This document shows positions 1-9,646 of a stretch of 64,000 nt of DNA, piece after piece. Within the stretch, counting starts at the first letter, position 1. Every line of letters starts with the position of its first letter. The notes below the pieces were generated by a model. It was not told the origin of the DNA. It ran no database searches and saw nothing but the letters and a program-made list of their open reading frames with translations. The DNA comes from Antarctobacter albus. Its GTDB lineage: Bacteria > Pseudomonadota > Alphaproteobacteria > Rhodobacterales > Rhodobacteraceae. The position numbers and the translations under genes are program-made. The stretch covers positions 124,001-188,000 of the forward strand of contig NZ_FMZI01000002.1 of NCBI RefSeq assembly GCF_900101505.1. The letters are read 5' to 3'.

Positions 1-1024
1 AGTTCTGGAAGAAGCCGAAAAAGACCGGCGGTTGCGCGTCGCGGACACCGCCGACAGCCCAGACGGACTGGCGGATCAGCCGCGCGTCGCCCCAGAAGCC
101 CTCGACCAGGCCCGCGTCCGGCCCGGAGGTGGCAGAGCCGCCGGTGCAGGTGCCCGCCGCCTCCATCCCGAAGGCGGTATAGGAAAATCCGGTGTCGGTG
201 CGGCGGACCGCCTCGAAGGGCAGGCCGCCGCGCGACCAGGCGTCGGGATCGCTGGTCATCTGGTCCTGCACCTTCAGGTAGAGATTGTTGCAGCCATTGC
301 GGATCGCCGCGTCGCTGATCCGGGTTGGCGGGGCGATGCCCAGGATGCCGATGTCCCAGCGCGCGGCCTCTTCGACGCGGGTGACATAATGCATGTCGGT
401 GGCAGGGGTGGCGTGCATCCGCGCCGCCAGCGAGGGCGCGAAACGGTAGGTCACGAGGTTGCGAAAGATCAGCTCGCTCACCGCGACGGAAATCTCGTAG
501 GCACGGGCGACGGTCGCGGCGTCATAGCGGCCTTCGGGGACGGTCAGACTGGGCGCGTGAAAGCCAAGCCGCCCGTCGACATGCAGAAAACGGTTTACCG
601 AGACGCCGAAATCCGTTTCCGTCGAATGACTGCCCGCCATGAAGACCAGCGCACAGGCGCTTTCGCAGCGGGCGCCGGCGCGGATGACCGTGCCGAGGGT
701 GCCATGCACCAGCCGGGTCAGCGCCATCGCTTCTGTCAGCGCGCCGCCGGGACTGTCGAGACAGAGGTTCATCGGCTCGTAGATGGCGACGTTGGGCGTG
801 CCACCCGCCGGGTCCTCGTTCACGTAGATCGTATTGGCATAGCGCGGCAGGGACGCGGCCTGTCTGAGCAGCGCCAGCAGCCTATCGCTGTCGCCCTCGG
901 CGATCTGGCCCTCCAGCGCGATGAGGCAGCCATAGTCCGCGTCCTGGGTCAGCGACAGTTGCGCGGCCTGGGATGCGGTGGGCAGGGTCAGAAAGACCAG
1001 GGCGATCATCAGCAGGCGGTGCAT
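1..1024 (-). CDS. Exported ClpP-like periplasmic protein (COG3904 type), 3' end outside window
   Basis: The ATG at 1024-1022 is preceded on the minus strand by a strong GAGAGAGGAG ribosome binding site, and the frame stays open to base 1, so the C-terminus lies outside the window (at least 341 residues). The first 20 residues form a signal peptide (MHRLLMIALVFLTLPTASQA), so the product is exported. A ClpP/crotonase-like core follows: a CLDSPGG turn, a hydrophobic helix and a GARCESACALVFMAGS segment. The CESAC serine/cysteine region and the upstream SPGG are typical of predicted periplasmic ClpP-like proteins (COG3904). Proteolytic activity is inferred from fold resemblance only. It is transcribed away from the neighbouring lipoprotein gene. 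Confidence 0.75.
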   Translation of the reverse strand, partial: MHRLLMIALVFLTLPTASQAAQLSLTQDADYGCLIALEGQIAEGDSDRLLALLRQAASLPRYANTIYVNEDPAGGTPNVAIYEPMNLCLDSPGGALTEAMALTRLVHGTLGTVIRAGARCESACALVFMAGSHSTETDFGVSVNRFLHVDGRLGFHAPSLTVPEGRYDAATVARAYEISVAVSELIFRNLVTYRFAPSLAARMHATPATDMHYVTRVEEAARWDIGILGIAPPTRISDAAIRNGCNNLYLKVQDQMTSDPDAWSRGGLPFEAVRRTDTGFSYTAFGMEAAGTCTGGSATSGPDAGLVEGFWGDARLIRQSVWAVGGVRDAQPPVFFGFFQN

Positions 1025-1214
1025 GGGCGGCTCCTCTCTCCTCGGGTGGCCCTCCCGGGCCGTCCGCCCGGGCAGCAAAGCAAAGCCGCCCCTCAAAGGC
1101 GAGGAATTTCGTGGCAGGCCTGCAGGGTGCACTGGTTTTAGACATTCGGGATCTTGCAGTTGACCCTGCGAAAGAGCAGACTCGGGCGCAGATTCCGAAC
1201 GAGGGGGACTCTCA

Positions 1215-1511
1215 ATGAAACTCAAAGTCGTCGCGGCCACCGCATTGGTCGCCCTGGCCGCTGCCTGCACCCAGCCCGAGCCGGTGCCGGTCTATGTGCC
1301 GGTCGAGTTCGACAAGTACGGCAACGTGGTCGGCGGGTCGATCGTGGATGGCAATTACGTGCTGGATGACGGCACCGTGGTCGGCCCGGTCAGCCCGGAC
1401 GTCAGCGCCGGAAACCGCAATCGCAATCGCAACCGGGAACGGACAGAACAGCAGTACCAGCAGCAGCAGGTCCAGCAGACCCAGACCCAGCAACAGAAGA
1501 TGGGCGGCTGA
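1215..1511 (+). CDS. Small Q-rich lipoprotein
   Basis: This 98-aa protein starts with an ATG nine bases after a GAGGGGG ribosome binding site. The N-terminus is a lipoprotein signal with lipobox LAAAC, so Cys18 would be lipidated. The middle is a proline/valine stretch (PEPVPVYVPVEF) followed by short beta-like repeats rich in G, D and V. The tail has an alternating NR run and then a glutamine-rich segment. No enzymatic domain is visible. It stands alone and converges on the bactofilin gene, with a hairpin terminator between them. Function unknown; an envelope-anchored protein is the safe reading. Confidence 0.75.
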   Translation: MKLKVVAATALVALAAACTQPEPVPVYVPVEFDKYGNVVGGSIVDGNYVLDDGTVVGPVSPDVSAGNRNRNRNRERTEQQYQQQQVQQTQTQQQKMGG

Positions 1512-1566
1512 CCCGCCCGGGTCCGTTCCGGCGGGCCAGGGTGGCGAAAACACCGGCTGCGAAATC

Positions 1567-1596
1567 AAAAGGCCCCGCCAATGGCGGGGCCTTTTC
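1567..1596. terminator. Bidirectional intrinsic terminator
   Basis: A perfect GC-rich stem (AAAAGGCCCCGCC / GGCGGGGCCTTTT) with a short AAT loop lies between the convergent lipoprotein and bactofilin genes. A-tracts on one side and T-tracts on the other let it serve both strands. Confidence 0.85.
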
Positions 1597-1623
1597 ACGT
1601 TGTCAGATGCAAGAGCGTCGCGA

Positions 1624-2139
1624 TCAGTCGTTGCTGGCCGCCGTGGTCGGGGCCGCTGCGGGGGCCTGGGGCGCCGGCTGCTGGCGCTTGCCGCCGTTCA
1701 GCGGATCGTCCTGACGCTGCACCGAGCCTTCGAAATGGGCGCCGGATTCGATCGCGATGGTCTTGTGAATGATGTCGCCCTCGACACGGGCGGTGGCGGT
1801 CAGGCGCACCTTGAGGCCGCGCACGCGGCCCACGATACGGCCATTCACCACCACGTCGTCGGCGACCACTTCGCCCTTGATGGTGGCGCTTTCGCCGATG
1901 GTCAGGACATGGGCGCGGATGTCACCTTCGACCGTGCCTTCGACCTGGATGTCGCCGGTTGTCTTGATGTTGCCCGTCACGTGCAGGTCGGCCGACAGCG
2001 ACGAGGCCGGCGGCTTTGCCTTGGGCGTGGCTGCGGGCTTGTACTCGCCTGCGGAGGATTTCGAGGGCTCGGGCATGGCCGGTTTCGACGTATCGTCGGC
2101 CTTGTGGCCGGGCTCATTGATCTTGCTCTTAGAAAACAT
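1624..2139 (-). CDS. Bactofilin (DUF583 family)
   Basis: This 171-aa cytoskeletal protein has the usual bactofilin layout: a disordered, proline/lysine-rich N-terminal tail (residues 1-45), a beta-helical core (about 48-140) built from short repeats (GNIKTTGDIQVEGTVEGDIRA), and a disordered QPAPQAPAAA tail. Bactofilins polymerise into membrane-associated filaments without nucleotide and position cell-wall enzymes. The start overlaps the stop of the upstream M23 peptidase gene by 11 bp, so the two are co-translated. This is a recurrent pairing in which the bactofilin scaffolds the peptidase for local wall remodelling; that role is inferred from the pairing. Confidence 0.92.
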   Translation of the reverse strand: MFSKSKINEPGHKADDTSKPAMPEPSKSSAGEYKPAATPKAKPPASSLSADLHVTGNIKTTGDIQVEGTVEGDIRAHVLTIGESATIKGEVVADDVVVNGRIVGRVRGLKVRLTATARVEGDIIHKTIAIESGAHFEGSVQRQDDPLNGGKRQQPAPQAPAAAPTTAASND

Positions 2140-3436
2140 CTTTCGCAGCCTTGATATAGATCATCGGATTGACGGGTTTGCCGCCGACTCGGACTTCGTA
2201 GTGGAGATGAGTCCCGGTCGACCGACCGGTGTTCCCCATATCACCGATCCGATCCCCGCGCGAGACCCTTTGGCCGACCTTCACGCGGATTTTGGACATA
2301 TGCGCGTAACGGGTCTCGATGCCGAATTCATGCTGGATCTTGACCAGCCGGCCATAGCCCGACTGCCAGTCCGCGTGGATCACGACGCCGTCGGCGGTGG
2401 AATAGATCGGCGTGCCGTGCGGCGCCGCGAAATCCGTGCCCGCGTGCAACCGGCCCCAGCGATAGCCGAACCCGCTGGTAAAGCGGAAGCTGTCCTTGAG
2501 CGGCGAGGCGAAAGGCGCCTTCTGGGCGGCGATCCGGTAGAGGTTCAGCCGGTCCATCTGGTTGAGGATGCGGTTGGCGCGCAGCGTCTCGGGGGAGGTG
2601 GCGTCGCCCTTGGTCGAAAAGCTGAGCGGCGTCATCGGGCCGCCCTGGCCGGAGTAGCCCTTGCGGACCTCGTTCAGGATGCGGTCCGGGTCCATGCCGG
2701 CCTTTTCGAACATCTTGTCCAGCGGCATGACGGAAACGGTCATCGCCTCTTCCAGTTGGCGGAAGATGCGGTCGTTCTTGTCTTCGAGGATCTCGATCTC
2801 GGCCTGCATCTCTGCGGCGCGGATCAGCGCGGCCTGGGCATCGGCAATCACCTGGTCGCGTTCCTCTGCGACGCGGGTCAGCGCCTCGTTCAGCAGCTTG
2901 ACGGTGGCATCGTCGCCGCTGGCGCGGGCCAGGGCCACTTCGCCTTTAAGGTCGCTTTCCAGTTCGGCCAGCCGGGCGGTCGCCTCTTCGCGCGACTTCA
3001 TCACCTCGCGCAGCGTGGCCTGGATCACGTCGATCCCGGTTTCCAGTTCGCGCCGCTGTGCCTCGGAATTCAGCAGTTCGGTCTGCATGACCGAGATCTG
3101 CTTCAGCGCGGAGGCAAAGCGATCCTGCGCGGCCAGCGCCTCGGCGGCGCGGGCGTCGCGCTCGGCCGACAGGGCGTTCAGTCGTTGCTGGTAGGTCAGC
3201 TGGTCGCGCTTGGCCTGGTCGCGAAAGTTGCCGGCACCGATCGAATCCATCAGCAGGATCGACGTGGCCACGATGCTCCAGCCCACCAGCAATGTCAGAC
3301 CGACAAAGCCGACCGCCTGCGTTTCCGATCTCAGCCGGATAAAGCGCGTGTCGCTGTCGGATCTCAGAAAGAGCCTGCGTTCCGGAAAGAAGCGCTCTAC
3401 GAGCGCATGAAGTCTGATGGTCAGACGTGATCTCAC
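2129..3436 (-). CDS. Membrane-anchored M23 family metallopeptidase with coiled coil
   Basis: About 435 aa. A GTG at 3436 is chosen because AGGGGA lies seven bases upstream; the frame is open to a GTG at 3484, which would add 16 residues without a ribosome site. A single transmembrane helix follows a basic cytoplasmic stretch (TQAVGFVGLTLLVGWSIVA), then a long charged coiled coil, then a C-terminal LytM/M23 domain. The zinc-binding motifs are visible: HAGTDFAAP (H and D), and HLHYE near the end. The predicted role is periplasmic peptidoglycan endopeptidase, or an amidase activator if metal binding is lost, but the ligands look intact. It is coupled to the bactofilin gene downstream. Confidence 0.9.
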   Translation of the reverse strand: MRSRLTIRLHALVERFFPERRLFLRSDSDTRFIRLRSETQAVGFVGLTLLVGWSIVATSILLMDSIGAGNFRDQAKRDQLTYQQRLNALSAERDARAAEALAAQDRFASALKQISVMQTELLNSEAQRRELETGIDVIQATLREVMKSREEATARLAELESDLKGEVALARASGDDATVKLLNEALTRVAEERDQVIADAQAALIRAAEMQAEIEILEDKNDRIFRQLEEAMTVSVMPLDKMFEKAGMDPDRILNEVRKGYSGQGGPMTPLSFSTKGDATSPETLRANRILNQMDRLNLYRIAAQKAPFASPLKDSFRFTSGFGYRWGRLHAGTDFAAPHGTPIYSTADGVVIHADWQSGYGRLVKIQHEFGIETRYAHMSKIRVKVGQRVSRGDRIGDMGNTGRSTGTHLHYEVRVGGKPVNPMIYIKAAKDVF

Positions 3437-3599
3437 CTGACTGTCCCCTAGTCCCGTCCCAATCAAGGTGCGCACAGTCCCCACTTAACGGCACCCTGTC
3501 GTCGGGCTTACCCCAGCCTTTCACGCAACCGCAAGATTTTTGGCCATGCGATTCGGTCGCACCGGCGGGAAGGGGCCAAAATGGCAAAAATCCGCCGAT

Positions 3600-4424
3600 T
3601 CAACGGCTTCGGTTCGGGGTCTGATCCGCAAGCGGCCAGTAGAAATCCGGCGGCAATCCGGCCTCGGCGCGTTTTTCCTCGTTGAAAGGCGGTTTCAGCG
3701 CGCCTTTGAAGTACTTTCTCACCAGCTCGTGAAACACGCTTTTGGGGTCCGTGTCATGACGGCCACAGAGGAAATGGAACCACTTCGACCCGTAGGCCAC
3801 ATGGCTCACTTCCTCGGCATAGATGGTCTCCAGCGCGGCGACCGCGCTGTCCATCCCGGCCTTGCGGAAGATCGCGATCATGCCCGGCGTCACGTCCAGG
3901 CCACGCGCCTCCAGCACCATCGGCACCACCGCCAGCCGCCCCATGAAATCATCGACGGTGTCCTCGGCGGCGCGCCACATGCCCGCATGGGCGGGCAGGG
4001 CGCCGTAAAAGCTGCCCAGTTCCTCCAGGCAGTCGCACATCAGGTTGAAATGCTTGCTCTCCTCGTCCGCCGCCTTGACCCAGTCGTCGTAAAACCCGGC
4101 GGGCATCGGCGTTTCGGCAAAACGCGGGATGATGTCCCAATGCAGATCGACGGCGTTCAGCTCGATATGGGCGACGGCATGCAACAGCGCGATGCGCCCC
4201 TGCGGGCTGCCTGGCTTGCGCTTGGGCACCTCGCGCGGGTCCAGCAGTTGCGGCGCCTCGGGGCGCGCAGGGCGCAGGGGCGCCGCCGCCCGCCCCAGCG
4301 GGATCTCCTCGCCGGCGGCGCGCGCCGCGAACCACCGCGCGGCATGGGCCCGCGACTTGGCGGTTTTCCGCCGCCCGTCCGCGGTGGTCAGAACGTCCAC
4401 CGCCATCTCGCAAAGGCTCATCAT
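3600..4424 (-). CDS. DUF455 ferritin-like protein
   Basis: This 274-aa protein matches the DUF455 (COG2833) family, a helical ferritin-like fold related to MiaE-type di-iron proteins. Putative metal-ligand motifs appear in order: HAVAHIELNAVDLHWD, then DEESKHFNLM, then an EARGLD/EEVSHVAYG pair, giving the E/ExxH pattern of a di-iron site. Family substrate and reaction are not established. It lies downstream of the peroxiredoxin gene on the same strand, separated by a dispersed palindromic repeat. The GC-rich N-terminal 60 residues are less conserved-looking; a downstream start is possible but has no better ribosome site. Confidence 0.85.
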   Translation of the reverse strand: MMSLCEMAVDVLTTADGRRKTAKSRAHAARWFAARAAGEEIPLGRAAAPLRPARPEAPQLLDPREVPKRKPGSPQGRIALLHAVAHIELNAVDLHWDIIPRFAETPMPAGFYDDWVKAADEESKHFNLMCDCLEELGSFYGALPAHAGMWRAAEDTVDDFMGRLAVVPMVLEARGLDVTPGMIAIFRKAGMDSAVAALETIYAEEVSHVAYGSKWFHFLCGRHDTDPKSVFHELVRKYFKGALKPPFNEEKRAEAGLPPDFYWPLADQTPNRSR

Positions 4425-4457
4425 CCCGCGCCCGCGTCCCTTTCCGGTCTGTCCAGG

Positions 4458-4505
4458 TTTCTTCTTGGCAAAAATACTCCCGGGGGTATGGGGGCAGCGC
4501 CCCCA
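4458..4505. repeat. Dispersed intergenic palindromic repeat, copy 1
   Basis: The motif is TTTCTT..TTGGCAAAAATACTCCCGGGGGTATGGGGGCAGCGCCCCC, ending in a GGGGGC-AG-CGCCCCC hairpin. Related copies lie at 13546-13593 and, inverted, at 15321-15372. All three lie between genes, next to gene 3' ends. Confidence 0.75.
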
Positions 4506-4535
4506 TGACGCAAGTCCCGGGCGCGGCTGCCGGGA

Positions 4536-4997
4536 CTACAGCGCCCTGGCCGCCTCCAGCACCGCCTCGGCATGGCCGGGGACCTTCACCTTGCGCCATT
4601 CCTGCGCGATGCGGCCTTCGGCATCCACAAGGAAGGTCGAGCGTTCGATGCCCATGAAGGTCTTGCCGTACATCTTCTTTTCCTTCCAGACACCGTAGTT
4701 TTCGCACATGTCCGACCCTTCGTCCGAGATCAGCGGGACGGTCAGCGCCTTCTTGGCCATGAATTTCTCGTGGCTGGCGATCGAATCCTTGGACACGCCA
4801 AAGACCTTCACGCCCAGTTTCTCGAACTCGGGCAGAAGCGCGGTGAAGGCCTCGTTCTCCTTGGTGCAGCCCGAGGTGTCGTCGCGGGGATAGAAGAACA
4901 GCACCACCGGCGCGCCCTTCAGGGCCGAGAGGGATACCTCGCCCGAGGTCGAGGGCAGGGTGAAATCGGGGGCGGTTTCCAGCGCGGTGTCGGACAT
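4536..4997 (-). CDS. bcp: Thiol peroxiredoxin (BCP/PrxQ type)
   Basis: This 153-aa protein reduces hydroperoxides in the cytosol. The ATG at 4997 is preceded by AAAGGAGAC. The AhpC/TSA thioredoxin fold is evident: APDFTLP near the N-terminus, then FFYPRDDTSGCTKE with peroxidatic Cys44, then the conserved ERSTFLVD strand. Most BCPs read TPGCT; here the proline is serine. The usual resolving Cys five residues after the peroxidatic one is absent, so Cys of SDMCENYG, or a partner thiol, would have to resolve the sulfenate. It is divergent from the large AsmA-like gene, with starts only about 80 bp apart. Confidence 0.9.
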   Translation of the reverse strand: MSDTALETAPDFTLPSTSGEVSLSALKGAPVVLFFYPRDDTSGCTKENEAFTALLPEFEKLGVKVFGVSKDSIASHEKFMAKKALTVPLISDEGSDMCENYGVWKEKKMYGKTFMGIERSTFLVDAEGRIAQEWRKVKVPGHAEAVLEAARAL

Positions 4998-5077
4998 GGG
5001 TGTCTCCTTTGGTGCGTTGCGGTATGATGTGCCATAAAGCTGTGCCAGGAGAGTAAGACAATGGGCGCGGGCTTCCA

Positions 5078-8000
5078 GTGAGCAGTCAGGCCGGAATGCA
5101 GGAAAAATCCACACCGCCCCGCCGCCGCAGGCGCGGGCGGCGGGTTCTTTACGTCCTTGTGGCGCTTCTGGCGATGCTGGGGGTGGCGGGCTACGCGATG
5201 GTCGGCCGCCCGGTGGACGCGCCCGAATGGGTCCGCGAACGGATCGAGACGCGCATCGCCGAAAGCCTGCCGGGAATCGAGGTCGATTTCGGCCGTATGA
5301 GCCTGCTGATCCAGCGCAGCGGCCTGGCACGGGTGATCCTCTGGGACGTCGAGATCCGCAATCTCAACGGCGAAACGGTGGCGCAGCTGTCGGACATCGA
5401 GGCGGGCCTGTCGCCCGCTGCGCTGCTGAACGGGCAGGTCGACCTGCGCGAGGCGCAGGTTTCCGGCGCCTTCGTCACCCTGCGGCGCGATGCGGACGGG
5501 CGGCTGGGCCTGTCGCTGGGCGATGCCTTTGCCGCCAGTTCCGAGATGCCCGACATCGGCCAGATCATCTCCCGCATCGACACGGTCATGGGCGATCCGC
5601 GGCTGGCGGGGCTGACCTCCTTCGAGGCGGACGCGCTGACCCTGCGCTACGAGGACCAGCGCGCGCGGCGAGGCTGGACCGCCGACGGCGGGCGCCTGCG
5701 GCTGGCGCGCGAGGACGGGCGGCTGGCTCTGTCCGGCGATGTGGCGCTGCTGGCGGGCGGCGACGGCGTGGCCACGGTCGAGGTCGAGGCGCAAAGCCCC
5801 ATCGGCAAGCAGAGCCTGGATTTCGGCGTCATCCTGCACGGGCTTGCCTCGCGCGACATCGCCACGCAAAGCCCGGCGCTGGCCTGGCTCGAGGAACTGG
5901 ACGCACCGATCTCGGGGGCGCTGCGCTCGGGTCTCGATGAAAGCGGCGCGCTGAAACCGCTGGAGGCCTTTCTGCGGATCGGCAAAGGCGCGCTGCAGCC
6001 CACCGCCGCCACCCGCGCGCTGCCCTTCGACAGTGCCGAAACCGCCTTTACCTACACGCCCGCCGAGGGGCTGCTGCGGTTCCAGCGGATTCGCCTGGCT
6101 TCTCCGCTGGGCAAGGTGACGGCGGCCGGGACAGCCCGGCTGAACGGGATCGAGACGGGCTGGCCGCAGGGGCTGACCGGGCAATTCACGCTGAGCGACA
6201 TGGCGCTGGCCAAGGGCGCACTGCTGGACCGCGAGGTCAGCCTGTCGGGGGCCGAGGCCGCCTTCAAGGTGCGGCTCGATCCGTTCGAGGTCACGCTGGG
6301 AGAGCTGCGCCTGACCGATCCGATCTACCCGTTGCGTGCCACGGGCCAGCTCTCGGCGCAGGCCGAGGGCTGGCGCCTGGCGCTGGACACGCGGATCGCG
6401 CAGACCTCGCCGGAACAGGTGCTGAGCTTTTGGCCCGAGGACCTGCACCCGGGCACCCGCCGCTGGGTCGTGAACAACGTCCACAGCGGACGGGTCGAGG
6501 ACGTGCAATTCGCCCTGCGTGCGGACCCGGGCGCGGATAAGCCCAAGACCTATATCGACTTCGCCTTTGCCGAGGGCGTGGCGACCTTCAACCCGCGCAT
6601 GCCGGGCCTGACCGGCGCCGCGGGCAGGGTGACGATCTACGACGGGCGGCTTGGGCTGCGGCTGGAGACGGGCACAACCGATGCGGGGCGCGGGCCCATC
6701 GACCTCAGCGGGACCGAATTCGTCATCGGCGATCTGCGGGTCAAACCCGCGGTGGGCGAGGTGCGCTTGCAGGCGCGGGGCAGCGTCACCGCCGCGCTGT
6801 CCTATCTCAACAACGAGGCCTGGCGCCTGATCGACAAGGCCGACCGGACCGTCGACATGGCCAGCGGGCGGGCGCGCGTCTCGGGTCGGATCGCGCTGCC
6901 GCTGGTCAGGGGGCTGACGCTGCAGGACGTGGCGCTGAACCTCGAAGGCACGTTGCGCGACGTGGATGCACCGACGGCCATTCCGGGCAAGCCGCTGACC
7001 GCCGACCGGCTGGCCCTGAGCGTCACCAACACGGCGGTGGCCCTCGAAGGGGCGGTGATCGTCGACGGTGTCCCGGCCACGGGCCGCTGGGCGCGGCCCT
7101 TCTCCGGCTCCGGCGGTGAGGTCGACGCCGAGGTGACATTGACGCCCGAAAGCATCGCGGCCCTGGGGATCGGCCTGCCGCCGGGCACGGTGCGGGGCAG
7201 TGGCAAGGGCATGTTGCGCATCGACATGCCGCGCGGCGCCCCGGCGCGGTTTTCGCTGACCAGCGACCTGGAGGGGATGGGCCTGTCGCTGCCGCAACTG
7301 GGCTGGGACATGGCGCCGGGCGAACGCGGCCGCTTTGCCGTCGCGGGCCTGCTGGGAGAGGTGCCGACCATCGAACGGCTTGAACTGCAGGGTGCTGGGC
7401 TCGAGGCCGAGGGCCGCGTCCTGCTGACCGCACGGGGCGGGTTCGACCGGCTGGAACTGTCGCGGCTGACGGTGGGCGACTGGCTGGACGTCACCGGGCG
7501 TTTGCGCGGGCGCGGCGCCGGGGCGCTGCCGGCGATCGAGGTCGGCTCTGGCAGCGTGGACATGCGGCGCGCGCCCTTCACCTCCAGCTCGGGCACGGGG
7601 GGCGGGGATGGCGGGCCTGGGGGCGGCGCGCCGCTGACCCTGACGCTGGACAGCCTGCGCCTGACCGACAGCATCGTCTTCGAGGACTTCCGCGCCGATT
7701 TCGACACGACACGCGGGCTGAACGGGCGGTTCGATGCCCAGCTTGGCGGGCGCACGCCGGTCAAGGGGCTGGCCGTGCCGCAGTCCGGGGGCACCGCCTT
7801 CCGCATCACCGGAGAAGACGCGGGCGACGTGCTGCGGGCCGCGGGCTTTCTCAAGACCGTGCGCGACGGCAGTTTTCAGCTGGACATCGCGCCGGTCCGG
7901 GGCCAGCCGGGCAGCTATGACGGGTTCATGCGGATCGAGGGGACGCGGATGCGCAAGGCCCCCGCCATCGCCGCGCTCTTGGACGCGGTCAGTGTCGTGG

Positions 8001-8368
8001 GCCTGCTGGACCAGCTCAACGGGCCGGGGATCTTCTTTACCGATGTCGAGGCGCGGTTCCGCCTGACCCCCAGCCGGGTGATCGTCAGCCGGTCCAGCGC
8101 GGTGGGACCGTCGATGGGGATTTCACTGGACGGGTATTACGACCTGGCCAGCGGCAGCATGGACATGCAGGGGGTGCTGTCGCCGATCTACCTGATCAAC
8201 GGCATCGGCCAGATCTTCTCGCGCCGGGGCGAGGGGCTGATCGGCTTCAACTTCAACCTGCGTGGCTCGGTCGAGAGTCCGCGCGTCATGGTCAACCCGC
8301 TTTCGGCCTTCACCCCGGGCATGTTCCGTGACATCTTCCGCCGGCCTCCGCCCAAGCTGTCACAGTGA
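5078..8368 (+). CDS. Large AsmA/YhdP-like envelope protein (DUF3971 region)
   Basis: About 1096 aa. An RR-rich cytoplasmic N-terminus (RRRRRGRR) is followed by one transmembrane helix ([20 protein letters not shown]) and then a very long periplasmic beta-rich region. Repeated short strands and the C-terminal pattern ([21 protein letters not shown]...[23 protein letters not shown]) match the AsmA-like C-terminal region of YhdP-type proteins. Family members form repeating beta-groove bridges that carry phospholipids between inner and outer membrane. Start is uncertain: GTG 5078, or ATG 5096 six codons later. It is followed after 17 bases by queA, so probably co-transcribed. Confidence 0.85.
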   Translation: MSSQAGMQEKSTPPRRRRRGRRVLYVLVALLAMLGVAGYAMVGRPVDAPEWVRERIETRIAESLPGIEVDFGRMSLLIQRSGLARVILWDVEIRNLNGETVAQLSDIEAGLSPAALLNGQVDLREAQVSGAFVTLRRDADGRLGLSLGDAFAASSEMPDIGQIISRIDTVMGDPRLAGLTSFEADALTLRYEDQRARRGWTADGGRLRLAREDGRLALSGDVALLAGGDGVATVEVEAQSPIGKQSLDFGVILHGLASRDIATQSPALAWLEELDAPISGALRSGLDESGALKPLEAFLRIGKGALQPTAATRALPFDSAETAFTYTPAEGLLRFQRIRLASPLGKVTAAGTARLNGIETGWPQGLTGQFTLSDMALAKGALLDREVSLSGAEAAFKVRLDPFEVTLGELRLTDPIYPLRATGQLSAQAEGWRLALDTRIAQTSPEQVLSFWPEDLHPGTRRWVVNNVHSGRVEDVQFALRADPGADKPKTYIDFAFAEGVATFNPRMPGLTGAAGRVTIYDGRLGLRLETGTTDAGRGPIDLSGTEFVIGDLRVKPAVGEVRLQARGSVTAALSYLNNEAWRLIDKADRTVDMASGRARVSGRIALPLVRGLTLQDVALNLEGTLRDVDAPTAIPGKPLTADRLALSVTNTAVALEGAVIVDGVPATGRWARPFSGSGGEVDAEVTLTPESIAALGIGLPPGTVRGSGKGMLRIDMPRGAPARFSLTSDLEGMGLSLPQLGWDMAPGERGRFAVAGLLGEVPTIERLELQGAGLEAEGRVLLTARGGFDRLELSRLTVGDWLDVTGRLRGRGAGALPAIEVGSGSVDMRRAPFTSSSGTGGGDGGPGGGAPLTLTLDSLRLTDSIVFEDFRADFDTTRGLNGRFDAQLGGRTPVKGLAVPQSGGTAFRITGEDAGDVLRAAGFLKTVRDGSFQLDIAPVRGQPGSYDGFMRIEGTRMRKAPAIAALLDAVSVVGLLDQLNGPGIFFTDVEARFRLTPSRVIVSRSSAVGPSMGISLDGYYDLASGSMDMQGVLSPIYLINGIGQIFSRRGEGLIGFNFNLRGSVESPRVMVNPLSAFTPGMFRDIFRRPPPKLSQ

Positions 8369-8385
8369 TTCCAACGGGTTGCCCC

Positions 8386-9441
8386 ATGAAGCTTAGCGAT
8401 TTCGATTTCGATCTGCCGGACGGGCTGATCGCCACGCGGCCCGCGCGTCCACGCAGCTCGGCCCGGCTGCTGGTGGCCGAGGGCGACAAGATCACCGACG
8501 CGCATGTCACCGATCTTGTGGACTGGCTGCGCCCGGGGGACCGGCTGGTGCTGAACGACACGCGGGTGATCCCGGCGCGGCTGCAAGGTGTCCGGCGGCG
8601 CATCTCCGACGCCGGAGAGACCGAGGCCCGGATCGAGGTGACCTTGCTGGAGCCGCGTGCCGGCGGCACCTGGGCGGCCCTGATCAAGCCGTTGAAGAAG
8701 GTGCGCGATGGCGAGGAAATCATCTTTTCCAGTGCCTTGAGTGCCACTCTTGAGGCGCGCGAAGAGGGGCAGGGCCTGTTGCGCTTCAACCTTGAAGGCG
8801 ATGATTTCGACGCCGCGCTGAACGCTGCAGGCGCCATGCCGCTGCCGCCCTACATCGCCGCCAAACGCCCCGCCGACGCGCAGGACCACGAGGATTACCA
8901 GACGGTCTGGGCCCGGCATTCCGGCGCCGTCGCCGCGCCCACCGCCTCGTTGCATTTCGACGACGCGCTACTGGCACAATTGCGCGATAGGGGCGTGGAG
9001 TTCACCCATGTCACCCTGCATGTGGGCGCGGGCACCTTCCTGCCGGTCAAGGTCGAGGACGTGACCACCCACAGGATGCACGGCGAATGGGGAGAGGTCA
9101 GCGAAAAGGCCGCCGGTGAGATCGCCGCCACCCGCGCCGCGGGCGGGCGGATCATCCCCGTCGGCACCACCGCGCTGCGCCTGATCGAGACGGCCGCACG
9201 TGGGGGCGAAATCGCGCCGTTTCAGGGGGTGACGGATATCTTCATCTACCCCGGTTTCACCTTCAACGTGACCGACGCGCTGATGACCAATTTCCACCTG
9301 CCGAAATCGACCCTGATGATGCTGGTTTCGGCCCTGATGGGGCCTGACCGCATCCGGGCGATCTATGCCCATGCGGTTGCCACCGAATACCGGTTCTTTT
9401 CCTACGGCGATGCCTCGCTATTGATCCCGCCTGCGGGCTGA
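8386..9441 (+). CDS. queA: S-adenosylmethionine:tRNA ribosyltransferase-isomerase
   Basis: 351 aa, full length for the family. QueA transfers the ribosyl moiety of SAM onto preQ1 in tRNA to make epoxyqueuosine (queuosine pathway, cytosol). Hallmarks: start [12 protein letters not shown], then [15 protein letters not shown], then [11 protein letters not shown], then SLHFDDALL, then the signature [12 protein letters not shown], then the C-terminal [17 protein letters not shown]. The ATG at 8386 gives the canonical N-terminus; an in-frame GTG 21 bases upstream would add seven atypical residues. It follows the AsmA-like gene closely. Confidence 0.97.
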   Translation: MKLSDFDFDLPDGLIATRPARPRSSARLLVAEGDKITDAHVTDLVDWLRPGDRLVLNDTRVIPARLQGVRRRISDAGETEARIEVTLLEPRAGGTWAALIKPLKKVRDGEEIIFSSALSATLEAREEGQGLLRFNLEGDDFDAALNAAGAMPLPPYIAAKRPADAQDHEDYQTVWARHSGAVAAPTASLHFDDALLAQLRDRGVEFTHVTLHVGAGTFLPVKVEDVTTHRMHGEWGEVSEKAAGEIAATRAAGGRIIPVGTTALRLIETAARGGEIAPFQGVTDIFIYPGFTFNVTDALMTNFHLPKSTLMMLVSALMGPDRIRAIYAHAVATEYRFFSYGDASLLIPPAG

Positions 9442-9646
9442 GCAACCGCGCGGAGGTTCCGCATCGGTCACAAGCTGGACGGGGCAGGAAACCGAGTGTC
9501 GTGATCCTGCCGAAAAAAGTCGCAGCAATTCGCCAAGCGGTGACGCTTTTGGTTCCACAGCGACACAGAATCGGGCAGGGCGTCGCCAACGGCCATCCTG
9601 CAGTGGTGCGCCATTTTGCACTTTGCCGAAAAGAAAGGACAACGCA

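Noticed and set aside
32-1141. Plus-strand open frame of 369 codons at the left edge
   Set aside because: The minus strand encodes a signal peptide and ClpP-like motifs with a good ribosome site; the plus frame has no recognisable sequence.
1769-3430. Long plus-strand open frame of about 553 codons
   Set aside because: It is antisense to the bactofilin and M23 peptidase genes, with low-complexity, His/Arg-rich translation and no domain; the minus strand shows clear families.
4919-7297. Minus-strand open frame of about 792 codons
   Set aside because: Antisense to the AsmA-like gene; Arg/Gln/His-rich translation typical of high-GC shadow frames.
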